This document shows positions 17,135 to 25,915 of a stretch of 38,277 nucleotides of DNA, one piece after another. Positions within the stretch are counted from its first letter, which is position 1; every line of letters starts with the position of its first letter. The notes below the pieces were generated by a model. That model was not told where the DNA came from. It ran no database searches and saw only the letters and a list, made by a program, of their open reading frames with translations. The stretch spans positions 1-38,277 of the forward strand of contig CACZXN010000042.1 of NCBI GenBank assembly GCA_902785075.1, in the 5' to 3' direction. Origin of the DNA: an uncultured Bacteroidales bacterium (GTDB lineage Bacteria > Bacteroidota > Bacteroidia > Bacteroidales > Bacteroidaceae). A program made the translations under genes and the position numbers.

Positions 17135-17854
17135 TTATAGTATTTTCAGTAACTCTGAGAAGTCTGTTATGATGCACGAAGGAATAGACTCATCTATCGG
17201 TTCGTTTCCCCAACCTTTACCTTTCAGCCAAATCGTCTGACATCCAATATGATGCGCAGGCAAGATGTCTTTTGAAAAAGAATCACCAACAACTACTGTC
17301 TCTTTAGGATTTAAACCTAATGCTTCTGCCCCCATAGAAAAAATCAAGGGATTGGGCTTGCGAATCCCTACCACAGAAGATTCTATTACATCCTTAAAAA
17401 ACAGAAGTTGGAAATCCTCTAAAACAGTATGGATATTTCCATAAAAATTACTCACTAAAACAAGAGGGTAACGTTCCGCCAAAGATTGGAGTACTTTACG
17501 ACTTACTTGCAACACATCTAATACATGTTGATAACATCTCAGCGCAACATGTTCATAGGAGGCTCGACGAGTTAACTCATGAGCATTCCAGAATCCGTTA
17601 TCCACTAAGAAACGAGTCTCAAGATCGGTCTTTACTCGAAGCACGTCCATAAATGTATAGTCGGGTTGGATAAGGGGATTCTTAGCCAGTTCGCGTTCAG
17701 CAAAGACATACCCTTCCAAAAACTGTTCTTTTGTCACGGGAATCTGTTCCAACTGATACTTCTCCCATAAAACTTCAGACCAATGTGTACCATTTGTGTC
17801 AATAGAACCACCGTAGTCAAAGATAATTCCTTTAATATTTTCCTGCCTCAACAT
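17135..17854 (-). CDS. HAD-family phosphatase in the inositol-lipid locus
   Basis: A 239-residue haloacid-dehalogenase-type hydrolase. Motif I is IIFDYGGSIDTNG with nucleophile Asp13; the usual second Asp two residues on is Gly15, as in many DYGGT-type members. Motif II is LVSNFYG, motif III Lys in GIRKPNPLIF, motif IV VVVGDSFSKDI. A helical cap lies between motifs I and II. Its start overlaps the end of the CDP-alcohol phosphatidyltransferase gene by 23 bases. By context it may remove phosphate from inositol phosphate (giving free inositol for phosphatidylinositol synthesis) or from a phosphatidylinositol-phosphate intermediate; this is inference. It is the last gene of the glyA-to-HAD unit. 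Confidence 0.8.
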   Translation of the reverse strand: MLRQENIKGIIFDYGGSIDTNGTHWSEVLWEKYQLEQIPVTKEQFLEGYVFAERELAKNPLIQPDYTFMDVLRVKTDLETRFLVDNGFWNAHELTRRASYEHVALRCYQHVLDVLQVSRKVLQSLAERYPLVLVSNFYGNIHTVLEDFQLLFFKDVIESSVVGIRKPNPLIFSMGAEALGLNPKETVVVGDSFSKDILPAHHIGCQTIWLKGKGWGNEPIDESIPSCIITDFSELLKIL

Positions 17855-18785
17855 TTTGCCTTAATTGTTTACAGAACTTTTCGTGAGACGAACGCATATG
17901 GAAGAACATACTCATCAATACAATTATCTCAAATAGAGGATAGATATATGGCATATCGATCAAACAGCAAATATACAGTACGATAGCTCTGGTATTGAAT
18001 GAAAGCATGTTAACATACTTTATGAGGGGTAAGCTATGTGCGCGGAAATCATCGCGAAGTGCTTGAGGCATTTCTTTTGGATAGGCTTTTTTCACTGTTG
18101 CCATCAGTTTCTGGAATTCAGGAGTCTGCGCCTCTTGTACTTTTGTGTATCTGACATAAGTGAATAGGAAAAATTTCCATATCACATCGTCACTCCATCG
18201 AGCCTGATCATATAGCGCCTTCTGCTGCAGATAGTTGTCAAGTTCACTATTAGCTGCCCCTTTCTGAAAGAACAAATGAGCCTGACGATAGTAATCTGCT
18301 AAATTAGCTTGACGACTATGACACAAGAAACCAGAAACTGCCATTAATAGAAATGCCCACCAACTCCATTGTATGGTGGTAAATGGAATAGTTTGCGGGA
18401 ATAGGCGAACTGCCAATCCCACATAGATAGAGAAAAACCAAATATCTCCTGCTGCTCCATCAAGAATACGGCCTAAACGGGTTTTCTTACCTGTCATACG
18501 TGCTAATTGTCCATCTGCACTATCATACAAATTTGCCCACATAATCAACAGCACACCAATAATATTATATATAAGGCCTTCAGTTGTATCTGCTCTTTTC
18601 GACAGGAAAAAGCCTGATGCGCCTCCAATAATCATTGATAATACTGTGACAGTATTAGGATGGACATTCAACTTATTAAAAAACAAAGTCCATAAATAAC
18701 CTAAAGGACGTACAATTTTTAGATCCAACCACTCTTCTACATCATCAGATTTTAGAGTGGATTTCATTTTTGAATTATTACTCAT
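17832..18785 (-). CDS. CDP-alcohol phosphatidyltransferase, probable phosphatidylinositol(-phosphate) synthase
   Basis: A 317-residue integral membrane enzyme that transfers a phosphatidyl group from CDP-diacylglycerol to an alcohol, or works in the reverse sense with a CDP-activated head group. The complete family signature D-x2-D-G-x2-A-R-x8-G-x3-D-x3-D is present: Asp88, Asp91, Gly92, Ala95, Arg96, Gly105, Asp109, Asp113. Several membrane helices surround it (for example NTVTVLSMIIGGASGFF and YNIIGVLLIMWANLY). A hydrophilic insert of about 75 residues (about 165-240, SRQANLADYYRQAHLFF onward) separates the last helices and is longer than in minimal family members. With the inositol-phosphate synthase, phosphatase and nucleotidyltransferase nearby, an inositol phospholipid is the likely product. 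Confidence 0.85.
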   Translation of the reverse strand: MSNNSKMKSTLKSDDVEEWLDLKIVRPLGYLWTLFFNKLNVHPNTVTVLSMIIGGASGFFLSKRADTTEGLIYNIIGVLLIMWANLYDSADGQLARMTGKKTRLGRILDGAAGDIWFFSIYVGLAVRLFPQTIPFTTIQWSWWAFLLMAVSGFLCHSRQANLADYYRQAHLFFQKGAANSELDNYLQQKALYDQARWSDDVIWKFFLFTYVRYTKVQEAQTPEFQKLMATVKKAYPKEMPQALRDDFRAHSLPLIKYVNMLSFNTRAIVLYICCLIDMPYIYPLFEIIVLMSMFFHMRSSHEKFCKQLRQNVEAGKY

Positions 18786-18795
18786 TTTGAGGTTG

Positions 18796-19608
18796 TTATC
18801 TTTTTACTATTATTTCGGCCGCCTTCTCCCTACAAGAGGAAAAACTTGGCCAATCATTAATATCGATTATTTGTATTGCGCCATCTGCTCCTACGACACA
18901 ATCAACTCCGTATATATCTATTCCTACAACAGTCGCTGCTTGGTTGCATATTTCTATCAATTGTTCTTCCGAAAATGAATACCCATGTTTCTTTCCATTA
19001 ATCGTCTCAAGACCAAACTTACTATGTCCATCTTGAGCGTAATACCAATGGAAGAATTGTGAGTCTTTTACACCATAACACTTCACAAGGTCTCCATCAA
19101 GATGTTGTGATACAATTGCTGTCTGTATACCTCTTTGCCTCATCAACCCGATTCCGCGTTGTAACTCTTGGCAATTCTGGACATACATGACATCTTCTGA
19201 AATATTGGAATAACCTTCTCCTTTCTTAAGCCAACAAGGAAACAAATCCCAAGAAACACTTTCAGATGTCTGAAACACTTTACTCTTAGAAAAAGGCACA
19301 TCTTCATCTATCAATATTTGTGTAAACTGCTTACGTTCGCAGTTTCTAACCCCTACAGGCGAATTAACAACTTCCACACCCTTCATTTCAAGCTGCTGCA
19401 ACACACACAAAGTCTGATCAAAACGACCCATAGAATAAATTTTGTTTGGCACAAATGAAACATCTTCCGACAATTGTTCTTCTTGTAGACGATATACAAC
19501 ATGTCCCAACTGTTCCAATCTATCTGCCACACAATTCATTATTGCAGCATCTTTCTCCTCCATATTCGGAGAAAAACAACTCGCCCTATACACACACATT
19601 ACATTCAT
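18796..19608 (-). CDS. ATP-grasp enzyme with inositol-phosphate-kinase-like motifs
   Basis: A 270-residue soluble protein. It shows an ATP-grasp layout: an N-terminal Rossmann-like part (MNVMCVYRASCFSPNMEEKD), a central lid with NSPVGVRNCERKQFTQIL, LFPCWLKKGEGYSN and IVSQHLDGDLVKCYGV, and a C-terminal metal-binding end VDCVVGADGAIQIIDINDWP, in which Asp and Asn of DIND would bind magnesium. The Q-H-L-x-G-x-x-x-K-x-Y-x-V and V-x-x-I-D-I-N patterns recall ITPK-type inositol phosphate kinases as well as RimK-like ligases. Its start overlaps the nucleotidyltransferase gene by 4 bases and the phosphatidyltransferase starts 10 bases later. The substrate is unknown; a phosphoinositol kinase or an amino-acid ligase modifying the lipid head group are both possible. 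Confidence 0.7.
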   Translation of the reverse strand: MNVMCVYRASCFSPNMEEKDAAIMNCVADRLEQLGHVVYRLQEEQLSEDVSFVPNKIYSMGRFDQTLCVLQQLEMKGVEVVNSPVGVRNCERKQFTQILIDEDVPFSKSKVFQTSESVSWDLFPCWLKKGEGYSNISEDVMYVQNCQELQRGIGLMRQRGIQTAIVSQHLDGDLVKCYGVKDSQFFHWYYAQDGHSKFGLETINGKKHGYSFSEEQLIEICNQAATVVGIDIYGVDCVVGADGAIQIIDINDWPSFSSCREKAAEIIVKR

Positions 19609-20300
19609 CGCAAAAATTCCTCCGCTTTCTTAATATCATCCGCATGATCAACATCTATTATCTTAGAAAAGCGATAAGCATGTAATCGTAATTTGTCTTT
19701 CAGCAGCTCACGTTGGAAGTTACGCATCCGCGATATTCCGTCACTTATACACCGTTCCAAGGTATTAAACGAACGATTGTTTAGACAATAGATTCCTCCC
19801 GAGATATAAGGCGTATCCCAACGACGGGTATCATAGAATCCTGTAATCCACCCCTCATCATCAGTAGAAATATACAATGGTTTCTCATCGTCAACATAAT
19901 CTGTAACAGCCATCAAGCCATCTCCCTCCATATCTTCAAAAACATGGATATAATCCTTAAATTCTTCCTCATGAAAGATTGAGTCGACAGTAGTCAGGCA
20001 GAACTTCCCATTTCCTAAAAAAGGATAGAGTTCGTAAAAACTATGCATGGAACTAGCGGTCGTCTTAACGATAAGGCGAATACTGCTATCATGAAGCTGT
20101 AATTCTTGAATATGTTGCTGAGTAAGCATTGTTAGGTTGTTCGTAATAATGACAATCTCATCGGCACCATTCTCATGGAATATACGTATAAGACGGTCAA
20201 TCATCACTTCACCGTTCAACGTCACTAAAGGCTTAGGAACTTCAACTCCCTCATGGGCCAATCGTGATCCCTCTCCCGCTGCTATTATTCCGTACTTCAT
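19605..20300 (-). CDS. Sugar/inositol-phosphate nucleotidyltransferase-like protein
   Basis: A 231-residue NTP-transferase domain. The nucleotide-binding start KYGIIAAGEGSRL and the following PKPLVTLNGEVMIDRLIRIF are characteristic of enzymes that join NTP to a phosphorylated sugar or polyol. A metal-binding Asp is likely in TTVDSIFHEEEF, and IIDVDHADDIKKAEEFL closes the domain as in many such enzymes. By context it could be a CTP:inositol-phosphate cytidylyltransferase, but nothing in the sequence fixes the base or the sugar. It overlaps the flippase-like gene by 4 bases upstream and the ATP-grasp gene by 4 bases downstream, so the three are translationally coupled. Confidence 0.75.
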   Translation of the reverse strand: MKYGIIAAGEGSRLAHEGVEVPKPLVTLNGEVMIDRLIRIFHENGADEIVIITNNLTMLTQQHIQELQLHDSSIRLIVKTTASSMHSFYELYPFLGNGKFCLTTVDSIFHEEEFKDYIHVFEDMEGDGLMAVTDYVDDEKPLYISTDDEGWITGFYDTRRWDTPYISGGIYCLNNRSFNTLERCISDGISRMRNFQRELLKDKLRLHAYRFSKIIDVDHADDIKKAEEFLR

Positions 20301-21361
20301 ATCTCTTCACTTGGGGTTTTCCTCTCCCCCACTCTCGTAGCCACTTTCATCAGCATCATGCCGATACAGGTCCATACCAACTCACGCAATCTGCAGATAA
20401 TCGAGATAAACACCGCAATAGTCATCGCTTCCTTCAATGTGAGCAAGGCACCTGTCGCACCAGCCATTTTCATCTGAACAGTTGACATAGCGAAGCCTCC
20501 TTCTCTTCCTCCAAGCTGTAATGGCATAAAAAACAACAGATTAGCAAACAACGAAGTAAAAGCCAAAATAACAAATGAATACATAAACAGTTGGGGAACA
20601 GTTCCTTGAACATTTACCAATCGTAACATAAAGAAGATCTCAAATGACTGTAATACCCTCCCGATGTATTCTAGCAGAAATGAACCATAAAAGCTATTCT
20701 TGTTCTGGCCTTGTAATTGAGCTATCTGACTATCGATATTCCGCAATTCCTCAACATGGGTTTCAAGAAAACGTCGCCCCCAGTTCTTACAACCAGGTAT
20801 TTTGCTCACAAACTTCACCAACCCTACAACCATACCACGCTTATAACCTCGTACAAACAGATAGATGCCACTCAACGCAAACAACGCAATAAGAGGCAAA
20901 ATGATGGCCATTCGAGTGTCAATTGGTACGAAGAGTACATATAAAACTACAGCAGTCAACCAATACCAAAAGTGGGCAAAAATGTGAGTCATAGCAAACA
21001 ACAACACAGATGAAGTAGCTCGCTCTCGCCCAATGTAGGGTGTCAGTTCCATTATTTTGTAGGGTTCACCTCCCATCAATCCTGCGGGAGTCGCATAGTT
21101 CAAAGCAAAACCTGTTATGGTTATTTTATAGAGTTTCCAGAACGGAATAGGACAATCACCACTTCCTTTAATGATAATACGCCAAGTGCATGCATTCATG
21201 AAATACAACACAATCCACATACCCAACACGGCAAATATCCAATAGCCTGCATGTCGAATATGGTTCCACATCTCTACGAAACTGACTTTAAACGTCAGAA
21301 TCATAATAATAATGGCAATAATACCAAAAAGGAAAAATATGTTACGAGTCTTATTCTTCAC
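20297..21361 (-). CDS. Flippase-like integral membrane protein (UPF0104/AglD-YbhN type)
   Basis: A 354-residue protein with about eight membrane helices. Characteristic family elements are WIVLYFMNACTWRIIIKG, ITGFALNYATPAGLMGGEPYK (the conserved Pro-Ala-Gly and Gly-Gly-Glu region) and LPLQLGGREGGFAM-like FFMPLQLGGREGG near residue 290. The family includes the membrane domain of lysylphosphatidylglycerol synthase (MprF) and is generally taken to flip or present lipids. It starts 5 bases after pdxA and overlaps the nucleotidyltransferase gene by 4 bases. Moving the inositol lipid across the inner membrane is a reasonable guess from position. Confidence 0.75.
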   Translation of the reverse strand: MKNKTRNIFFLFGIIAIIIMILTFKVSFVEMWNHIRHAGYWIFAVLGMWIVLYFMNACTWRIIIKGSGDCPIPFWKLYKITITGFALNYATPAGLMGGEPYKIMELTPYIGRERATSSVLLFAMTHIFAHFWYWLTAVVLYVLFVPIDTRMAIILPLIALFALSGIYLFVRGYKRGMVVGLVKFVSKIPGCKNWGRRFLETHVEELRNIDSQIAQLQGQNKNSFYGSFLLEYIGRVLQSFEIFFMLRLVNVQGTVPQLFMYSFVILAFTSLFANLLFFMPLQLGGREGGFAMSTVQMKMAGATGALLTLKEAMTIAVFISIICRLRELVWTCIGMMLMKVATRVGERKTPSEEI

Positions 21362-21366
21362 GTTCT

Positions 21367-22479
21367 TTACAATTCCAATCCCAAATCGTTATCATCTGTG
21401 ACCTGATCGAGTTTCAGTTTGTCACTATCATCCTTCTTCTCGTAATATTGTTTCTTCAAAGGATGCGAATGCGCCTCGTCATAAGTTCTACGATTACGTG
21501 CAACATCTATAGCTGTATAAATTGCTGCCCTAAAAGAGTCTTCTTTCGCGATACCTTTGCCTGCAATATCATAAGCCGTTCCATGATCCGGAGAAGTCCG
21601 CACGATAGGAAGTCCTGCTGTATAATTAACACCATTCTCCATAGCCAATGCTTTGAATGGAGCCAACCCTTGATCATGATACATTGCTAAGATCGCATCA
21701 AAATGAGTATAATTGCTTGAACCAAAGAATCCGTCTGCAGCATAAGGTCCGAAACACCTAATGCCTTCTGCAAACAGCTGTTCAATTGTCGGGATGATGA
21801 TTTCCTGCTCTTCCGACCCAATCAATCCTCCATCTCCGCAATGAGGATTCAAGGCAAGTACTGCGATTCGAGGATTGTCAATCAGAAAATCGCGTTTGAG
21901 CGATTGATTCAGAATACGTATTTTCTCCTCAATCAAATCTTTGGAAATCGCACCTGCAACCTTACTGATAGGAATATGAGTGGTAGCAAGAGCAACTCTT
22001 AAAGAATCATTCATCAAAACCATCAGAGCCTTACTGCCACCTCCGACTTTTTCCTCAATATATTCAGTATGTCCTGGGAAATGAAATCCTTCACACTGAA
22101 TGTTATTTTTATTAATTGGTGCAGTTACCAAAACATCAATATTGCCTTTCCGATAATCATCTAACGCTCTTTCCAAAGAAGCAAAAGCTGCTTTACCTGC
22201 TTCAGGTGTTGATTGACCAAAGTCTATCTTTATTTCCTCTTCACCAAAACAGTTAACGATATTCAGCATATTTTCATCTGCTTCACGTGCACTACTCTTC
22301 ACAATATAATTAGTAGAGCACTCAAACGCTTTACGATGGTAGGTTGCCGTCTTTGGAGAGCCATATACTATCGGTGTACACAACTCCAACATCTCTGGAT
22401 TCTCAAACGTTTTCAGAATAACCTCATATCCTATTCCGTTTATATCACCATGTGTAATTCCTACTTTTATCTTTCTCAT
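21367..22479 (-). CDS. pdxA: 4-hydroxythreonine-4-phosphate dehydrogenase PdxA
   Basis: Catalyses the NAD-dependent oxidation of 4-phosphohydroxy-threonine in pyridoxal-5-phosphate synthesis. The chosen ATG gives 370 residues starting MRKIKVGITHGDINGIGYE, the family N-terminus; the longer frame reaching 22524 would add 15 residues of no family resemblance and overlap the DUF4837 gene. Metal-binding His residues are seen in HFPGHTEYIEEKVGG and AMYHDQGLAPFKAL, and the substrate region in LNPHCGDGGLIGSEE and RTSPDHGTAYDIAG. The C-terminal tail of about 35 residues (KKQYYEKKDDSDKLKLDQVT onward) is charged and longer than usual. The gene starts 13 bases after the DUF4837 gene. Confidence 0.95.
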   Translation of the reverse strand: MRKIKVGITHGDINGIGYEVILKTFENPEMLELCTPIVYGSPKTATYHRKAFECSTNYIVKSSAREADENMLNIVNCFGEEEIKIDFGQSTPEAGKAAFASLERALDDYRKGNIDVLVTAPINKNNIQCEGFHFPGHTEYIEEKVGGGSKALMVLMNDSLRVALATTHIPISKVAGAISKDLIEEKIRILNQSLKRDFLIDNPRIAVLALNPHCGDGGLIGSEEQEIIIPTIEQLFAEGIRCFGPYAADGFFGSSNYTHFDAILAMYHDQGLAPFKALAMENGVNYTAGLPIVRTSPDHGTAYDIAGKGIAKEDSFRAAIYTAIDVARNRRTYDEAHSHPLKKQYYEKKDDSDKLKLDQVTDDNDLGLEL

Positions 22480-22492
22480 ATTTACTATAACC

Positions 22493-23554
22493 TTAATTCT
22501 TATTTTTCGATTCTGACCCTTCACGAACCACCTTCTCCTTTGGTAATCTTAATGTGTACAATGCTGATTCCAATCGGCGTATCATGGTTCGTTTCATCTT
22601 CTCTGGAGCATAGACAAATCCCTCAACAACAATCACACGATTATTCACAGTATCTACTGAGGAGTGTGAGACAAACGGTCCTCCCATCATGTCGTTTTTC
22701 ATCTCCCAGAAGCCACGTGCTTCGAGCACATAGCGTCCCATGATGGTAATAGGACGAGTTAGGACATAATCGTGATTAGTAGTCATATACTGATTGGGCT
22801 CTGCTCCAGGAATATTATCCTTCATGAACTTGTCACGCAGTTTGATATAGTTGTCGTGCGTAAATACTTTTTCTGACACATAAGGGAAACTATATACGCA
22901 TATATTCTGAATGGTCGATAATCCGTCGTTCGATGCCCACAAGAAGTCTTCTCCAACTTTCATTTTCAACAAATCTTGTGGAATGAACAACTCACAGCCA
23001 AACATTTCCTTACATTTTCGGTAGAAAGCGATGTTGTAATCATCCTCCAAAAGCATCGCATTACGATTGATCTCCTCTGCCGACAAATTTTGGATGATGG
23101 TTTTCGTCTGTTCTGTGATAAATGAAGATATTCCGTCTGCCGAGGGACCTTGAATGGTCATCACTAACTGCGGCATAGAATGTACGTCACGCTCGTAACT
23201 GATCTTCGGCTTTGTGGTATATTCGTTGGTCTTCAGGATGATGATGTTCCGGAAAATATTGGTGATTCTATTAAACTTTGATGGAACGATATGACTCACA
23301 TGAAACATCGGTTCGCGTTGCGGCAACATAGGTACGTCTTTGTCAAGCACCACCTGAAGAGCCACTCCTGCATGCCCGTTCCACATCGAATCCTCCGCTA
23401 CTACGAGCACTTCATAGGGATTTCCGCTTGAAGCCGGAACCAGCAAAGGGCGTCGAGCGTGCTTTCTTCCAGGCACATCAGAGTTAGAAGAACACGATGC
23501 AAGCACAATTGCTATCATCACACCCAAAAATATGTTAATATAGTTTCGTTTCAT
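22493..23554 (-). CDS. DUF4837 family lipoprotein
   Basis: A 353-residue lipoprotein: signal peptide with lipobox VLASC (Cys about residue 21) followed by SSNSDVPG. The sequence ASSGNPYEVLVVAEDSMWNG near residue 42 and the long alpha/beta body with DRI-like repeats (SHIVPSKFNRITNIFRNIII, FSFPYVSEKVF-like VYSFPYVSEKVFTHDNY) match DUF4837 of Bacteroidota. Function unknown. Its start overlaps the rlmN stop by one base, and pdxA follows. A conserved neighbour of rlmN and pdxA in this group as far as I recall. Confidence 0.85.
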   Translation of the reverse strand: MKRNYINIFLGVMIAIVLASCSSNSDVPGRKHARRPLLVPASSGNPYEVLVVAEDSMWNGHAGVALQVVLDKDVPMLPQREPMFHVSHIVPSKFNRITNIFRNIIILKTNEYTTKPKISYERDVHSMPQLVMTIQGPSADGISSFITEQTKTIIQNLSAEEINRNAMLLEDDYNIAFYRKCKEMFGCELFIPQDLLKMKVGEDFLWASNDGLSTIQNICVYSFPYVSEKVFTHDNYIKLRDKFMKDNIPGAEPNQYMTTNHDYVLTRPITIMGRYVLEARGFWEMKNDMMGGPFVSHSSVDTVNNRVIVVEGFVYAPEKMKRTMIRRLESALYTLRLPKEKVVREGSESKNKN

Positions 23555-24570
23555 TAGTTTTTATCTTTTGTTATCAGCATTCCACACGCTGCTTCTATGT
23601 CTTGCCCTCTTGAGGTGCGTATCGTGGTATATACTCCATGCTTTGTGAGGTAATCCCGAAAAGCCGTCATTTTCGGCAACGGGCTATCGCTCAACGGTAC
23701 TTCGGGTATCTGATGATACCTAATCAAGTTTACCCTGCAATCCAGATTCTTAAGAAGCCGTACGATTTCCTTTGCATACACCAAGGAGTCGTTTACCCCA
23801 TCAAACATCGTATATTCAAACGATAGGCGACGTTGATGACTCCAATCGTACTGACTCAACAGCTCCACAATTTCCTCGATGCCATACTGACGTTCTGCAG
23901 GCATGTATTGTTCTCTTGTTTCATGAAAAGGAAAGTGCATACTCACAGCTAAATGGCACTCGCTTTCTTCGACAAACCGTTTCAGGTTTTTCTTCAATCC
24001 TACGGTGGACACGGTAATACGTTTAGGACTCCAAGCCCATCCGTAGTCGGTTGTCAGTATCTCAATCGCTGTATTGAGATTGTCATAATTATCAAGTGGT
24101 TCACCTTGTCCCATGAAAACGATGTTAGTAAGTCTATCTACATCGTCGATCGAATATATCTGGTTCAAGATATCAGTCACAGTAAGGTTTCCATGAAATC
24201 CTTGTTTTCCTGTCTGGCAAAACAAACAATTCATCTTACATCCCACTTGCGAAGAAACACATAAAGTCGCCCTATCCTTCTCTGGTATGAATACGGTCTC
24301 TACAGCTTGACCATCTTCTGTTGGGAATAGGTATTTCACAGTTCCGTCTTTTGACGTGTGAACTTCCTTGGCAGGCACCCGTCCCACAACAAATTTATCA
24401 GCGAGCAGTTCACGATGGCGTTTCGAAATGTTGGTCATCTCATCAAACGTCGTCGCTCCTTTTTGGTAGATCCACTGGGCAATCTGCCCCGCTGTGAAAC
24501 GGGGCATACCCAGCTCTGTTACCTCTTGCTGCAACTGAGCGATTGTCAATCCTAGAAGAGCTTTTACCAT
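23554..24570 (-). CDS. rlmN: Dual-specificity 23S rRNA/tRNA adenine-C2 methyltransferase RlmN
   Basis: A radical-SAM enzyme that methylates C2 of A2503 in 23S rRNA and of A37 in some tRNAs. 338 residues. The iron-sulfur cluster motif CxxxCxxC is Cys111, Cys115, Cys118 in [16 protein letters not shown]; the catalytic methyl-carrying Cys is Cys329 in [10 protein letters not shown]. Other family motifs: [42 protein letters not shown] and NLIRYHQIP. The start overlaps the glyA stop by 7 bases, suggesting coupled translation. Confidence 0.97.
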   Translation of the reverse strand: MVKALLGLTIAQLQQEVTELGMPRFTAGQIAQWIYQKGATTFDEMTNISKRHRELLADKFVVGRVPAKEVHTSKDGTVKYLFPTEDGQAVETVFIPEKDRATLCVSSQVGCKMNCLFCQTGKQGFHGNLTVTDILNQIYSIDDVDRLTNIVFMGQGEPLDNYDNLNTAIEILTTDYGWAWSPKRITVSTVGLKKNLKRFVEESECHLAVSMHFPFHETREQYMPAERQYGIEEIVELLSQYDWSHQRRLSFEYTMFDGVNDSLVYAKEIVRLLKNLDCRVNLIRYHQIPEVPLSDSPLPKMTAFRDYLTKHGVYTTIRTSRGQDIEAACGMLITKDKN

Positions 24571-25844
24571 GCAAACATTGGATAATCCTTCATAATGTCA
24601 TTTACATGAGCACGAACAGATGCAATCACCTTTTCGTCCTCAGGAGCATTGAGTACGGTCTCAATCATGTCAGCAATTTCGTACATCAGGTCTTCCTTAG
24701 CACCACGAGTAGTGATAGCAGGAGTACCCAAACGGATACCACTTGTTTGGAATGCACTACGGCTGTCAAATGGCACCATATTCTTATTGGCTGTGATATC
24801 AGCTGCTACAAGTGCTTTCTCTGCAACCTTACCTGTGAGGTCTGGATACTTTGTGCGGAGATCAACCAACATGCTGTGATTATCAGTACCACCTGAGCAA
24901 ATAAAGAAGCCCTTATCCATCAAGGCTTGAGCCAATACGGCAGCATTCTTCTTTACCTGTGCCTGATAGACCTTGAATTCTGGAGTTAATGCTTCGCCGA
25001 AAGCAACTGCTTTTGCTGCAATTACATGCTCCAATGGTCCACCTTGCTGACCTGGGAACACAGCTGAGTTAATCAGTTGAGACATTTTCTTCACCTCACC
25101 CTTAGGAGTTGTCAGGCCCCAAGGATTGTCGAAATCTTTTCCTAACAAGATGATACCACCACGAGGACCACGAAGGGTCTTATGAGTAGTTGAAGTGACA
25201 ATGTGAGCATATTTCAATGGGTTGTCGAGCAATCCTGCTGCAATCAGTCCTGCTGGATGAGCCATATCGATCATCAAGAGCGCACCTACTTCGTCTGCAA
25301 TCTTACGCATACGAGCATAATCCCACTCACGGCTATATGCCGAACCTCCACCGATAATCAACTTTGGCTTATGCTCTAATGCCAAACGCTCCATCTCATC
25401 ATAGTCAACACGACAAGTTTCTGGATTTAAGTTATATCCGATTGGGTTGTAGAGGATACCACTTGTATTCACATGACTTCCATGTGAAAGGTGACCACCG
25501 TGATCTAGATTGAGGCCCATGAAAGTATCACCTGGTTTCAGCACTGTAAGCAATACAGCTGCATTTGCCTGCGCTCCTGAATGAGGTTGTACATTTGCGT
25601 ATTCAGCCCCAAAGAGTTTGCAGATGCGGTCGATAGCCAGTTGTTCTACCTCATCAACCACCTCGCAACCACCATAATAGCGTTTGCCTGGATAGCCTTC
25701 TGCATACTTGTTGGTGAGGCATGAACCCATTGCCTGCATCACTTGGTCACTTACAAAATTTTCTGACGCAATCAGCTCAATTCCTTTCTGTTGGCGCTGA
25801 TGTTCGCGTTCAATCAAAGAGAAGATTTCATTGTCTCTTTCCAT
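24564..25844 (-). CDS. glyA: Serine hydroxymethyltransferase
   Basis: A PLP enzyme interconverting serine and glycine while charging tetrahydrofolate with a one-carbon unit; cytosolic. 426 residues, full length. The N-terminal motif [15 protein letters not shown], the region [15 protein letters not shown] and the PLP lysine Lys222 in [13 protein letters not shown] are all present; the cofactor Asp is in [10 protein letters not shown]. It heads a compact minus-strand run that includes pdxA, whose product feeds PLP supply. The 71-base gap to the alkaline phosphatase gene shows no clear promoter box, so read-through from upstream is possible. Confidence 0.98.
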   Translation of the reverse strand: MERDNEIFSLIEREHQRQQKGIELIASENFVSDQVMQAMGSCLTNKYAEGYPGKRYYGGCEVVDEVEQLAIDRICKLFGAEYANVQPHSGAQANAAVLLTVLKPGDTFMGLNLDHGGHLSHGSHVNTSGILYNPIGYNLNPETCRVDYDEMERLALEHKPKLIIGGGSAYSREWDYARMRKIADEVGALLMIDMAHPAGLIAAGLLDNPLKYAHIVTSTTHKTLRGPRGGIILLGKDFDNPWGLTTPKGEVKKMSQLINSAVFPGQQGGPLEHVIAAKAVAFGEALTPEFKVYQAQVKKNAAVLAQALMDKGFFICSGGTDNHSMLVDLRTKYPDLTGKVAEKALVAADITANKNMVPFDSRSAFQTSGIRLGTPAITTRGAKEDLMYEIADMIETVLNAPEDEKVIASVRAHVNDIMKDYPMFAW

Positions 25845-25915
25845 CGTTCTTGTTTAAATTCTATTTGTGTTAAAAAATGTATTTCATGATATCCCCTACA
25901 CAATCACACGACGTC

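Noticed and set aside
22480-22524. Longer start for pdxA
   Set aside because: The extra 15 residues are not family-like and overlap the end of the DUF4837 gene; the ATG at 22479 gives the normal N-terminus.
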